A stretch of DNA of 46,806 nt from Alphaproteobacteria bacterium (GTDB lineage Bacteria > Pseudomonadota > Alphaproteobacteria > Rhodospirillales > Magnetovibrionaceae): positions 1 through 46,806 of the forward strand of contig JADGBG010000011.1 of assembly GCA_015231605.1 (NCBI GenBank), in the 5' to 3' direction. Made by a program: the position numbers and the translations under genes. Numbering within the stretch: the stretch's first letter is position 1; the number at the start of each line of letters is the position of its first letter. Below are positions 1 through 7,726 of the stretch, one piece after another. Under the pieces are notes generated by a model. That model was not told the origin of the DNA. It did no database searches and saw nothing but the letters and a program-made list of their open reading frames with translations.

Positions 1-447
1 TCGTTCGTCCTGGTGCGCGCGGCCTGGGTGCTGATGGCGGTGACGATCATGGTGGGCGCGGCCGCCGCCCTGGCGCCCGAGCGGTTCCGGCTGCCCACCC
101 TGTTCGGGTTTTTCCTGATTTTCGGTTGGCTGCTGACGTTTGTCGCCGGGATCTTGCAGCGCATCCTGCCGTTTCTGGTCTCCATGCACGCGCATGCGTT
201 GGAGCGGCGCGCGCCCCGGCTCGCCGACATGGGCCATGCGGACGTGACCCTCACGACACATGCGGTCTGTCACGCCGCCGCCCTGGCGCTGGTCGCGGGC
301 GCAATCGCGTTCGACGTGGCCGATTTGGTCCTGGCCGGCGCGGTTCTGGGTGGTCTCGGGGCCGCCGCGTTCCTGTGGTTCACTCTGGAATTGAGCTGGA
401 TTCTGGCGTCCATGCACCGAAACGAAAACACGGCGGACAACGCCTGA
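1..447 (+). CDS. C-terminal part of a polytopic membrane protein (heme-copper oxidase subunit I-like or NnrS-like)
   Basis: The reading frame is open to the left edge, so this is the C-terminal part of a longer protein; a GTG at 13 is probably internal. About 145 residues are visible, with four hydrophobic segments. They include a Gly/Phe-rich helix followed by RILPFLVSMHAHALERR, and a second histidine-bearing segment (THAVCHAAALALV). Histidines at helix ends recall the heme- or metal-ligating helices of heme-copper oxidase subunit I-like and NnrS-like proteins, but I cannot assign the family firmly. The stop lies 15 bp before a hemerythrin gene on the same strand, so the two are probably co-transcribed. 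A link to O2 or NO chemistry is inferred from that neighbour and the histidines. Confidence 0.6.
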   Translation, partial: SFVLVRAAWVLMAVTIMVGAAAALAPERFRLPTLFGFFLIFGWLLTFVAGILQRILPFLVSMHAHALERRAPRLADMGHADVTLTTHAVCHAAALALVAGAIAFDVADLVLAGAVLGGLGAAAFLWFTLELSWILASMHRNENTADNA

Positions 448-462
448 AGGAGAAAACGACGA

Positions 463-969
463 ATGACCCCCGGTATCTGCAACGCCCTGCACGACGACCA
501 CATGGCGACCGTGCGCCTGCTCGAGGATTTGGAAACCGCGCTCACCCGCGCCGGACGCAAGAAACCGCCCGCGCCGGACGATGCCGGTCTCGCCCGTCTG
601 CTCGACGAGCTCGTGGCGCCCATGCGCCAGGAAATCACGGATCATTTCGCGTTCGAGGAGGAACACCTGTTTCCCCGCGTCGAGCAATTGGGCGACACCC
701 CCATGCTGACGATCCTCAAGGGCGAACACAACACCATCCGCCCGCTGGCGGAACGGCTCGCGGGGCTCATCGCCGCGTCCCGGAGGGACGGGTTCGACGC
801 CGACGCCTGGGCCGAACTGTACGACTTGGGGTTGGAGCTCGCGGAACGCGAAACCTTCCACATCCAGAAGGAGGAAATGGGCTTCCTGCCGTTGCTGGGG
901 CACATGCTCGCCCCCGACGAAGACCGCGCCCTGGCGGCGGCGTACGCCGACGCGAAGGCGCGATCGTAA
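463..969 (+). CDS. Hemerythrin HHE domain protein
   Basis: A 168-aa cytoplasmic protein with no signal peptide. It shows the spaced His/Glu pattern of the hemerythrin HHE four-helix bundle: HDDH near residue 11, DHFAFEEEHLFPR around residues 62-74, KGEHNTIRP near 86-94, and HIQKEEMGFLP near 132. These residues would hold a non-heme di-iron centre binding O2 or a related ligand. The ATG is preceded by AAGGAG at good spacing. The gene is second in a two-gene unit with the membrane protein upstream and is followed at once by a strong intrinsic terminator. Bacterial relatives serve in O2 sensing, iron handling or nitrosative stress; which role applies here cannot be told from sequence. Confidence 0.88.
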   Translation: MTPGICNALHDDHMATVRLLEDLETALTRAGRKKPPAPDDAGLARLLDELVAPMRQEITDHFAFEEEHLFPRVEQLGDTPMLTILKGEHNTIRPLAERLAGLIAASRRDGFDADAWAELYDLGLELAERETFHIQKEEMGFLPLLGHMLAPDEDRALAAAYADAKARS

Positions 970-987
970 CGCCCGAGCGCCAACGAA

Positions 988-1026
988 ACATCCCCCGCCG
1001 GAACGATCCGGCGGGGGATGTGCTTT
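988..1026 (+). terminator. Intrinsic terminator after the hemerythrin gene
   Basis: A perfect 14-bp stem (988-1001 paired with 1008-1021) with loop AACGAT is followed by a short T-run (CTTTT). It lies between the hemerythrin stop and the end of the convergent DUF4167 gene and may work in both directions. Confidence 0.8.
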
Positions 1027-1048
1027 TGTGAAACCGCGTGCGGAACCG

Positions 1049-1642
1049 TCAGGCGTTGACGGCCTTTATGCCCGGCAGTTCGGGGGCGATGTCCGCATCC
1101 TGCTCCCTGCGCCGGGCTTCGTTGGCGGCGGCGGCTTCGGCGGCCAGGGTCGCTTCGTTCTTCTGCACGCGCGGCTGGCGCGGCTGGCGGCGACGCGGGC
1201 GGCGTTCCTGAACGTCGTCCCGCTGGCCGCCGTCGTCCCCGTTGTCGTTGTCGTCGCCGGCCTCGGCCACGTCGTCGGAGCCCGCGTCGGCGGCCCCGGA
1301 CATGTCCTCAACCTGGGCGTCGTCGTCCTGTCCCTCGTCGTCAAGGGTGTCGGGTTGATTTTGGAAGCGGTCGTGGCGCGGCGGCTGGTCCTGATCCTGG
1401 AAGGAATTCAGGATGCGGAAGTAATGTTCCGCGAACTGCAGGTAGGCTTCCGCCTTCACCCGGTCGCCGCCCGACTGGGCGTCGCGCGCCAGCTGCATGT
1501 ACTTGTCCAGAACCTGCTGAGCGGTCCCGCGCACCTTGACGTCGGGACCGTTGCTCTCGAAAGTCTGATTGCGGGGGTTGCGCCGTTGTTGGTTGTTGTT
1601 GCCGCGCCCGCGCGAACGTCTTGGGTTGTTGCCTTGCTTCAT
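1049..1642 (-). CDS. DUF4167 family protein
   Basis: A 197-aa protein with a basic, Asn/Arg-rich start (MKQGNNPRRSRGRGNNNQQ) and a conserved core around residues 30-85 (VRGTAQQVLDKYMQLARDA, then AEAYLQFAEHYFRILN). A long acidic, low-complexity tail and an Arg-rich end follow. This is the layout of DUF4167, an alphaproteobacterial family of unknown function commonly found beside prmC. I chose the ATG at 1642 over an upstream in-frame start because the family begins at MKQ. The basic ends suggest nucleic acid or ribosome contact, which is inference. It is the last gene of the minus-strand prfA-prmC block, with a 261-bp gap to prmC that may hold its own promoter. Confidence 0.85.
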   Translation of the reverse strand: MKQGNNPRRSRGRGNNNQQRRNPRNQTFESNGPDVKVRGTAQQVLDKYMQLARDAQSGGDRVKAEAYLQFAEHYFRILNSFQDQDQPPRHDRFQNQPDTLDDEGQDDDAQVEDMSGAADAGSDDVAEAGDDNDNGDDGGQRDDVQERRPRRRQPRQPRVQKNEATLAAEAAAANEARRREQDADIAPELPGIKAVNA

Positions 1643-1903
1643 ATGTCTTTGTGTTCGCTGTCCAGAAAAAAACAAATCTTCCATTCCGGCCGTGCGCCGG
1701 ACATCCGTCTCGAGCCTTGTTTCCCCCGTCAATTCCGGGGACTGCACGACTACGTTTGGAAGAGGTGAATGAATTCCGTTCGGCGCATTGAACATACACG
1801 GAACGCAGCGGCTTCATCCTGCCGATCTTTCATTCACCCTAGTCCGTTTCCCGTTGCGTTCCAACTGTTTTTTTCGCCCGTCCCCGTCTTTTTCACGAGG
1901 GGG

Positions 1904-2776
1904 TCAAGGGGCCAGCGCGGACACCGCGCGGGCCACGCCGCCAAGATCCGCGCGCGCCTGCACGCCGTCCATGCCCGCCGCGGTCAGCAGCGCCCGGACG
2001 TCGTCGGCCTGGGCGACGCCGACTTCGAACACCGCCAGCCCGCCGGGGCGCAACAGTCCCGCCAACGCCCGGACCAGAACCCGGTAGGCGTCCAGCCCGT
2101 CCGCGCCGCCGGACAGGGCGAGACGCGGTTCGTGGTCGCGCACGTCCGGCTCCAACCCCGCGATGTCGGCCTCGGGGATGTAGGGCGGATTGGACACCAC
2201 CACGTCGAACGGCCCGCCCAGCCGGGCGGCCCAGCCCGGTTCGCGCCAGTCGGCCCGGATGAACCGGGCGCGGTCCGCCAGGCCCAAACCGGCGGCGTTG
2301 TCCCGCGCCACGGCCAGCGCGTCTTCGGACGCGTCCACGCCGACCCCCGAAGCGCCTTTCCATTCGCTGAGCAAGGCCAGCAGCAGACACCCCGTCCCGG
2401 TTCCGAGATCCAGCACCGACGCCGGCGTTCCGGGCGCGCGCTCCAGCGCGGTTTCGACGATGGTTTCGCTGTCCGCGCGCGGCGTCAGGGTGTCGGCGGT
2501 GACTTTGAAATCCAGCGACCAGAATTCCCGCCGCCCGACGATTTGCGACAACGGGACGCGCCGCGCACGCCGTTCCACGGCGTCGGCCAGCGCGCGGGCC
2601 TGATCCGCGCTCAAGGGTTCATCCCGGTCGGCCAGCACGCGCTCCGGCCCGCCGCCCAAAACGAAGCCCAGGAGCAGGCGCGCCTCCAACACCGGTTCGT
2701 CGATGCCCGCGCCACGCAGCACGGGCGCGACGGCGCGTTGGGCCTGCCCCACGGTCAGGACGGAGACGTCGGGCAT
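1904..2776 (-). CDS. prmC: Peptide chain release factor N5-glutamine methyltransferase
   Basis: A 290-aa class I SAM methyltransferase that methylates the Gln of the GGQ motif in release factors. An N-terminal helical domain (about residues 1-85) precedes the Rossmann domain with the SAM motif VLDLGTGTGCLLLALL and the catalytic NPPY motif (VVSNPPYIPEADI). Length is normal for PrmC. The ATG at 2776 lies 5 bp after the prfA stop, so the enzyme is made from the same message as its substrate. The reading frame stays open upstream through prfA, but MPDVSVLTVGQAQ is the sensible N-terminus. Confidence 0.95.
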   Translation of the reverse strand: MPDVSVLTVGQAQRAVAPVLRGAGIDEPVLEARLLLGFVLGGGPERVLADRDEPLSADQARALADAVERRARRVPLSQIVGRREFWSLDFKVTADTLTPRADSETIVETALERAPGTPASVLDLGTGTGCLLLALLSEWKGASGVGVDASEDALAVARDNAAGLGLADRARFIRADWREPGWAARLGGPFDVVVSNPPYIPEADIAGLEPDVRDHEPRLALSGGADGLDAYRVLVRALAGLLRPGGLAVFEVGVAQADDVRALLTAAGMDGVQARADLGGVARAVSALAP

Positions 2777-2781
2777 GCCGT

Positions 2782-3840
2782 TCAATTGAGGTCCGCCAGG
2801 CGCGCGGCCTGATCCTCGGTGGTGAGCGCGTCGACGAGGTCCGCCAGATCCCCTTCCATCACCCGTTCCAACTTGTGCAGCGTCAGGTTGATGCGGTGGT
2901 CGGTAACCCGGCCCTGGGGGAAGTTGTAGGTGCGGATGCGTTCCGACCGGTCGCCCGATCCCACCTGGCCCTTGCGCGATTGGGCGCGGGCGCGCTCCTG
3001 TTCTTGGCGCTGGGTGTCGTACAGCTTGGCCCTGAGCATGGTCATGGCCTTTTCCTTGTTCTTGTGCTGCGAGCGGCCGTCCTGGCATTGCACCACGATG
3101 CCGGTCGGGTTGTGCACGATGCGCACCGCGCTGTCGGTGGTGTTGACGTGCTGACCGCCCGCGCCCTGGGACCGGTAGGTGTCGATGCGCAAATCCTCGG
3201 GGCGGATTTCGACGTCCACGTCCTCGACTTCCGGCAGCACCGCGACGGTGGCGGCCGAGGTGTGGATGCGTCCGCCCGATTCCGTTTCCGGCACGCGCTG
3301 CACCCGGTGCACGCCGCTCTCGTATTTCAACTTGGCGAACACGTTGCGCCCGGTGATGTTGGCGACCGCTTCCTTGTAGCCGCCGATGCCGGTTTCGTTG
3401 ACTTCCATCAATTCGAACTTCCAGCCCTGGAGTTCGGCGAACCGTTGATACATGCGCATCAGTTCGGCGGCGAACAGGGCGGCTTCCTCGCCGCCGGTTC
3501 CGGCCCGCACTTCGAGGATGGCGTTCTTGTCGTCGGCCTCGTCCTTGGGCAGCAGCAGAACCTGGACCCGGTGTTCGAGCTCGGGCACCCGTTCCCGGAG
3601 GTCCTCGACCTCCGCCAGCGCCAGTTCCCGCATCTCGGGGTCCGCCAGCATGGCTTCGGCGTCCTTGAGCCCCGCGCGCGCGTCCTCCAACTCCACGATG
3701 GCGTCGACCACCGGGGTGAGGTCGGAATATTCCTTGGACATCTTCTGGAATTTTTCCGGCGCCACGTCGCCCGACGCCATCAGCGCGCCCAGCTCGGCGT
3801 GGCGGTCGCGCACGCGTTTGAGGTTCTGCTCCAGGCTCAT
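2782..3840 (-). CDS. prfA: Peptide chain release factor 1
   Basis: A 352-aa class I release factor that reads UAA and UAG and triggers peptide release at the ribosomal A site. The catalytic GGQ is at residues 228-230 ([18 protein letters not shown]), and the stop-codon recognition tripeptide is at 184-186 (RVPETESGG). It is PET here; PxT is the general pattern and PAT or PVT are usual. Length and domain order are typical: an N-terminal helical domain to about residue 100, then the core. The ATG at 3840 overlaps the ispG stop by 4 bp (ATGA), so translation is coupled. prmC follows directly. Confidence 0.96.
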   Translation of the reverse strand: MSLEQNLKRVRDRHAELGALMASGDVAPEKFQKMSKEYSDLTPVVDAIVELEDARAGLKDAEAMLADPEMRELALAEVEDLRERVPELEHRVQVLLLPKDEADDKNAILEVRAGTGGEEAALFAAELMRMYQRFAELQGWKFELMEVNETGIGGYKEAVANITGRNVFAKLKYESGVHRVQRVPETESGGRIHTSAATVAVLPEVEDVDVEIRPEDLRIDTYRSQGAGGQHVNTTDSAVRIVHNPTGIVVQCQDGRSQHKNKEKAMTMLRAKLYDTQRQEQERARAQSRKGQVGSGDRSERIRTYNFPQGRVTDHRINLTLHKLERVMEGDLADLVDALTTEDQAARLADLN

Positions 3841-5078
3841 GACGCGCCGTCTCCGTACCGTTTGTGGACGTACTCCTCGACCATCCGCTTGAACTGGCCC
3901 GCCACGTCGTCGCCGCGCAGCGTCGCGACCTTCTCGCCGTCGATGAACACCGGCACGACCGGGCTTTCCCCGGTGCCCGGCAGCGATATGCCGATGTCGG
4001 AAAACTTGCTTTCGCCGGGTCCGTTGACCACGCAGCCCATCACCGCGAGCTTCAGCGTCTCCACCCCCGGATAGCGGCCGCGCCAGTCGGTCATGCGCGC
4101 CCGCACGTAGGCCTGGACGTCCTGCGCTAGGTCCTGAAACAGGGTGGAGGTGGTGCGCCCGCAGCCGGGGCACGCGGTGACTTGCGGCTGGAAACTGCGC
4201 AGGTGCAGGCTTTGCAGCACGTCCTGGGCGATGCGCACTTCGCGTTCGCGGGGATGGCCGGGCTCGGGGGTCAGCGACACGCGGATGGTGTCGCCGATGC
4301 CTTCCGCCAACAGCACCGACAGCGCCGCCGTGGACGCCACCACGCCCCGGTCGCCCATGCCGGCCTCGGTCAGGCCCAGATGCAGGGCGTAGTCGGAGCG
4401 CGCCGCCAGCATGCGGTAGACGGCGATCAACTCCGGCGCTTCGCTGACCTTGCAGGAAATGACGATGCGGTCCTTGCCCAGGCCCAGCTCCTCGGCCCGC
4501 TTGGCGCTGTCCAGGGCCGAGCGCACCAGGGCTTCGCGGGTCACCATTTCGGGCGACCACGGATCGGACCGCGTCGCGTTTTCGTCCATCAGGCTCCGCG
4601 CCAGGTCCTGGTCCAGACTGCCCCAGTTGACGCCAATGCGCACCGCCTTGCCGAGCTTCGCGGCGAGCTCGACCATGGAGGCGAACTGGGCGTCCTTCTT
4701 GTCCTTGAAGCCGACGTTGCCGGGGTTGATGCGGAACTTCGCCAGCGCCTCGGCGCAGGCCGGGTGGTCGGCCAAAAGCCTGTGCCCGACGTAATGAAAA
4801 TCGCCCACCAACGGCACGTCGACCCCTTGCGCCAACAGCCGGTCGCGGATGTGCGGCACGGCGCGGGCGGCCTCGTCCCTATCCACGGTCATGCGCACCA
4901 GTTCCGACCCGGCGCGGGCCAGGGCCGCCACCTGGGCCACGGTGGCCTCGATGTCGGCGGTGTCGGTGTTGGTCATGGACTGCACCACCACCGGATGGCC
5001 CGCGCCGATCGTCACGCCGCCGACGCCGACGGCGGCGGTCTGGTGGCGCGGGGCCAGGATGGTTTGATCTTGGGTCAT
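3837..5078 (-). CDS. ispG: 4-hydroxy-3-methylbut-2-en-1-yl diphosphate synthase
   Basis: A 413-aa enzyme of the MEP isoprenoid pathway that reductively converts MEcPP to HMBPP using a [4Fe-4S] cluster. The N-terminal TIM-barrel domain opens with [20 protein letters not shown]. The C-terminal cluster domain carries [15 protein letters not shown] and the third cysteine in [12 protein letters not shown]. All cluster ligands are present. The stop overlaps the prfA start by 4 bp, and rodZ lies 83 bp upstream on the same strand. The neighbours suggest a growth-linked housekeeping operon. Confidence 0.96.
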   Translation of the reverse strand: MTQDQTILAPRHQTAAVGVGGVTIGAGHPVVVQSMTNTDTADIEATVAQVAALARAGSELVRMTVDRDEAARAVPHIRDRLLAQGVDVPLVGDFHYVGHRLLADHPACAEALAKFRINPGNVGFKDKKDAQFASMVELAAKLGKAVRIGVNWGSLDQDLARSLMDENATRSDPWSPEMVTREALVRSALDSAKRAEELGLGKDRIVISCKVSEAPELIAVYRMLAARSDYALHLGLTEAGMGDRGVVASTAALSVLLAEGIGDTIRVSLTPEPGHPREREVRIAQDVLQSLHLRSFQPQVTACPGCGRTTSTLFQDLAQDVQAYVRARMTDWRGRYPGVETLKLAVMGCVVNGPGESKFSDIGISLPGTGESPVVPVFIDGEKVATLRGDDVAGQFKRMVEEYVHKRYGDGAS

Positions 5079-5161
5079 GGGCGGCGTCCCGGATTGCTAT
5101 CGACAAGGGATATGGCGCATCCCGCGCGGGGGGGAGGTGCGAAAGGAAGGCGCGGGCTCCG

Positions 5162-6316
5162 CTAATCGCCGCGCGTCCTCAGGGCGTCCGGCGACAGCTT
5201 GACGTTGCGCATCACTTCGCCCATTTCGCCGATCGGCGGGATGGCCTTGCCGTCCACCTCGATTTCCAGCGCGCCGGCGTTGCCGGTCATCATCACCAAG
5301 TCCGCCATGTCGGGCGCCTGATATTCGTCGCCCTTGCGCAACAGGCGGGTGAACATCAGACGGTCGGCCTTGACGTCGCGCACCTGGATCCAGCTGTTGG
5401 CCTTGGCGCGGATGGTGATGCGGCTGGGCGTCTCCGTTAGCGTCGGCCCGGGATCGGGGGCGGCGATGGGCGCCGGGGAAAGCGATTCGGAGGGCGCTTC
5501 GACGGCCCCGAGCGGCGCTTCCGGCACGGATGCGGACGGGGGCGTGGGTTCGGCTTGCGCCGCGTCGGCGGCCGGCGCCATGGGTTCCCCCAATTGCGTG
5601 GGCGGGGGCGGGGCGGTTTCCGTGTCCGCCGAGGCCGGTTCCGACGCGCCGTCCGGAACGGTTTCGGCCGCGGCCGCGGCCGCGGCGGTCTGTTCCGCCT
5701 GCTCGCCCGCGCCCGGATCCAAGGTGGCCTCGCGCAGGCCGGGATCAAGCGTGGGACGGGGTTCGCCGTTCGGAACGCCTTGCGCCGACGCATCGGCGTT
5801 GGCGGCGTCGGACGCGGCCGGCCGTTCGGGGGCCGTGGGTTCGGCGGTCATGTGCTCGGGCACGGCGTCGACGCGCGCCGTTTCCACGCCGTCTTGATTG
5901 AACTGCCAGTACCACAGGCCATAGGCCAGCCCCGCCGCCACCAGACCCAGGCCGATGATGGCCGCGCCCGGAACGCCGCCTTCGGAAATGGGATTGGGGA
6001 AGTACAGGTCCTTGCGCGGGTCCAGGCCGTCGGCTTCGGACTTGTAGCGCCGTACGATTTCGTCGGAGTCGAGGCGCAGGTGATCCGCATAGCTGCGAAC
6101 GAAGCCGATGGCGTAGGCCGCTCCGGGCAGGTCGGCGTGGCGGCCATCCTCGATCGCTTCGATGTATTTCTGGCTGATGCGCAACGCGCGGGCGGCGTCC
6201 AGAACGGTTTCGCCGGCGTTCTCGCGGGTTTCGCGCAACAGCGCCCCGACCGTGGCGCGAGCGCCGGATTCCTGGCTGGCCTTTTGCACGGCGGTGTCCG
6301 AATGTGTGGTCTTCAC
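5162..6316 (-). CDS. RodZ-like helix-turn-helix membrane protein with DUF4115
   Basis: A 384-aa bitopic protein. Residues about 22-92 are a RodZ-type helix-turn-helix (VGALLRETRENAGETVLDAA, then YAIGFVRSYADHL). A single transmembrane helix follows at about 117-137. A long Pro/Ala/Glu-rich periplasmic linker (about 145-295) leads to a C-terminal beta domain of the DUF4115 type (ITIRAKANSWIQVRDVKADR). RodZ links MreB filaments to the envelope and helps set rod shape; that role is assigned by family. It is the first gene upstream of ispG. The low-complexity linker has strongly GC-rich third positions and gives long spurious frames on the other strand. Confidence 0.86.
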   Translation of the reverse strand: MKTTHSDTAVQKASQESGARATVGALLRETRENAGETVLDAARALRISQKYIEAIEDGRHADLPGAAYAIGFVRSYADHLRLDSDEIVRRYKSEADGLDPRKDLYFPNPISEGGVPGAAIIGLGLVAAGLAYGLWYWQFNQDGVETARVDAVPEHMTAEPTAPERPAASDAANADASAQGVPNGEPRPTLDPGLREATLDPGAGEQAEQTAAAAAAAETVPDGASEPASADTETAPPPPTQLGEPMAPAADAAQAEPTPPSASVPEAPLGAVEAPSESLSPAPIAAPDPGPTLTETPSRITIRAKANSWIQVRDVKADRLMFTRLLRKGDEYQAPDMADLVMMTGNAGALEIEVDGKAIPPIGEMGEVMRNVKLSPDALRTRGD

Positions 6317-6400
6317 GCTGATCTATCCCCTGGATTCGCCGGACATTCTGCCTCAAACACCAAGCCCGGCGCAAGTCGCTGAAATCATTCCCGCTCGGCG

Positions 6401-7252
6401 TCAACGCATTTTCGCCGCGATCGTCTTAAGGCCCTGGATCGCGGCCTGGACGTGCGTGTCTTCGCCCTGTTGGGCGGGATGCACCAGATAGATGGGGCGC
6501 AGGAACCAGGGCGCCCCCTTCATCGCGAACAGGGTGCCGGACTTGACGTGGCCGTGCACGGCGCGGCGCGGCAGGTACGCCGAGCCCCCGTGCTTGAGGA
6601 TGTGCGTCAGTCCCAGCATGCCGTGGCTCACCGACAATGCCGGGTACGGCGCGCCCGGATAGGTCATGGCGTATTCGGCCTGAAACTCGGGTCCCCAATC
6701 GACATGCACGTAGGCCGCGTCCAAGGGGCCGCCTCCTTGCGGGTCGGCGGACACCAACACCAGCCGGTCGTCGGTGAGCTTGTCGATCACCAGATTGGAG
6801 CGGCTTTGCGGCATGTACATGACCGCCAGGTTCAGAAGCCCTTCCTGCAACTGGCGGGTGATGGCGTCCGGCGCGGCGATTTCCACGTGCACCGCGACGC
6901 CGGGCAGGGTCTTGCGCATCCACGGCAGCCACTGTTGGATCAGTTCGTCCCACAGCGAATACTGCCCGCCCATGCGCAACACCGCGCTGAGGTTTTCCGG
7001 CAAGGTGAGCTCCTGGCGCGCCTGACCCCAGATGCGCACCAGATTGGCGGCGTGGCGGTGGAAATGCCGCCCGGCATGGGACAGCTCGGTGCCCGAGCGG
7101 GAGCGGACGAACAGCGAGCGGCCGAGCTGTTCCTCCAGGCTCATGATGCGCGTGCTGACCGTGGATTGGGTGACGTTGAGCCGTTCGGCGGCGCGGTTGA
7201 AGGTGCCGGTCTCATAAACGGCCAAGAACGTGCGGGCGAGTTCGATGTCCAT
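6401..7252 (-). CDS. LysR-family transcriptional regulator
   Basis: A 283-aa LysR regulator. The N-terminal winged helix reads MDIELARTFLAVYETGTF, then RAAERLNVTQSTVSTRI. The effector domain (about 90-280) is less typical, with ILRMGG-like strands and HVEIAAPDAITRQL. I chose the ATG at 7252 because GGAGG sits 7 nt upstream and the protein then starts at the usual LysR position; an upstream in-frame start at 7270 would add six residues. It is divergent from the secreted protein gene at 7378 across a 125-bp AT-rich gap, the classic layout for a LysR protein controlling its neighbour and itself. The ligand is unknown. Confidence 0.92.
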   Translation of the reverse strand: MDIELARTFLAVYETGTFNRAAERLNVTQSTVSTRIMSLEEQLGRSLFVRSRSGTELSHAGRHFHRHAANLVRIWGQARQELTLPENLSAVLRMGGQYSLWDELIQQWLPWMRKTLPGVAVHVEIAAPDAITRQLQEGLLNLAVMYMPQSRSNLVIDKLTDDRLVLVSADPQGGGPLDAAYVHVDWGPEFQAEYAMTYPGAPYPALSVSHGMLGLTHILKHGGSAYLPRRAVHGHVKSGTLFAMKGAPWFLRPIYLVHPAQQGEDTHVQAAIQGLKTIAAKMR

Positions 7253-7377
7253 GGCGGCCTCCGGACCCACTAATCGAATTTTTCAATATTATATATTCAG
7301 CAAATTCGTTTGAGAAATAGATGTTTTGCGCGCAGGTTGCCCCCATTTCCAACGCCTTGCATGAAGAGGATGAACAT
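7253..7377. promoter_or_regulatory. AT-rich divergent promoter region with an inverted repeat
   Basis: Between the LysR gene and the secreted protein gene the sequence turns sharply AT-rich. It contains CGAATTT (7275-7281) inverted as AAATTCG (7302-7308), flanking TATTATATATTC with overlapping -10-like boxes on both strands. This suits a LysR-bound divergent promoter. No clear -35 elements are visible, so the exact starts are unknown. Confidence 0.4.
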
Positions 7378-7650
7378 ATGCACAAATCGATGATCCCGGC
7401 CCTTGCCGTCACCGCGATGCTGATCGGCGCCGGCTCGGCCCAGGCCACCGACATCGTCAACGGCGACGAGGCCGTTCATGAAGTGACCGTCACCGTTGGC
7501 GGCGAATCCCACATCGTGACCGTGGGTCCCATGAGCGAAATCCAGAACGTGTGCGACGGCTGCGAACTCGCCGTGGGCGAAGACGCCCCGGTCGAGGCGG
7601 CCGCCGACGCCGTGGTCACCATCATCGAAGGACACCTCGTGATCGAATGA
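7378..7650 (+). CDS. Small secreted protein with a CxxC motif
   Basis: A 90-aa protein starting MHKSMIPALAVTAMLIGAG with an AQA signal peptidase I site near residue 23, giving a mature protein of about 67 residues. The mature part is beta-rich and acidic. It reads HEVTVTVGGESHIVTVGP and then VCDGCELAVG, the only two cysteines after the signal peptide. This resembles small exported alphaproteobacterial proteins with a V-G-x-G core and a C-x-x-(x)-C turn, family function unknown. I chose the ATG at 7378 because it starts the signal peptide and follows GAAGAGGATG; an earlier in-frame ATG at 7321 lacks this. It lies 76 bp before the methyltransferase/ATP-grasp gene, so the two may be one LysR-controlled unit. 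Confidence 0.78.
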   Translation: MHKSMIPALAVTAMLIGAGSAQATDIVNGDEAVHEVTVTVGGESHIVTVGPMSEIQNVCDGCELAVGEDAPVEAAADAVVTIIEGHLVIE

Positions 7651-7726
7651 CGCGTCCACGCCGGACGGAGCGTGGGCTTTCGCATCCGTCCGGCCCGTTT
7701 TCCATCCCTTCCGGCGGAGCGCAGCC

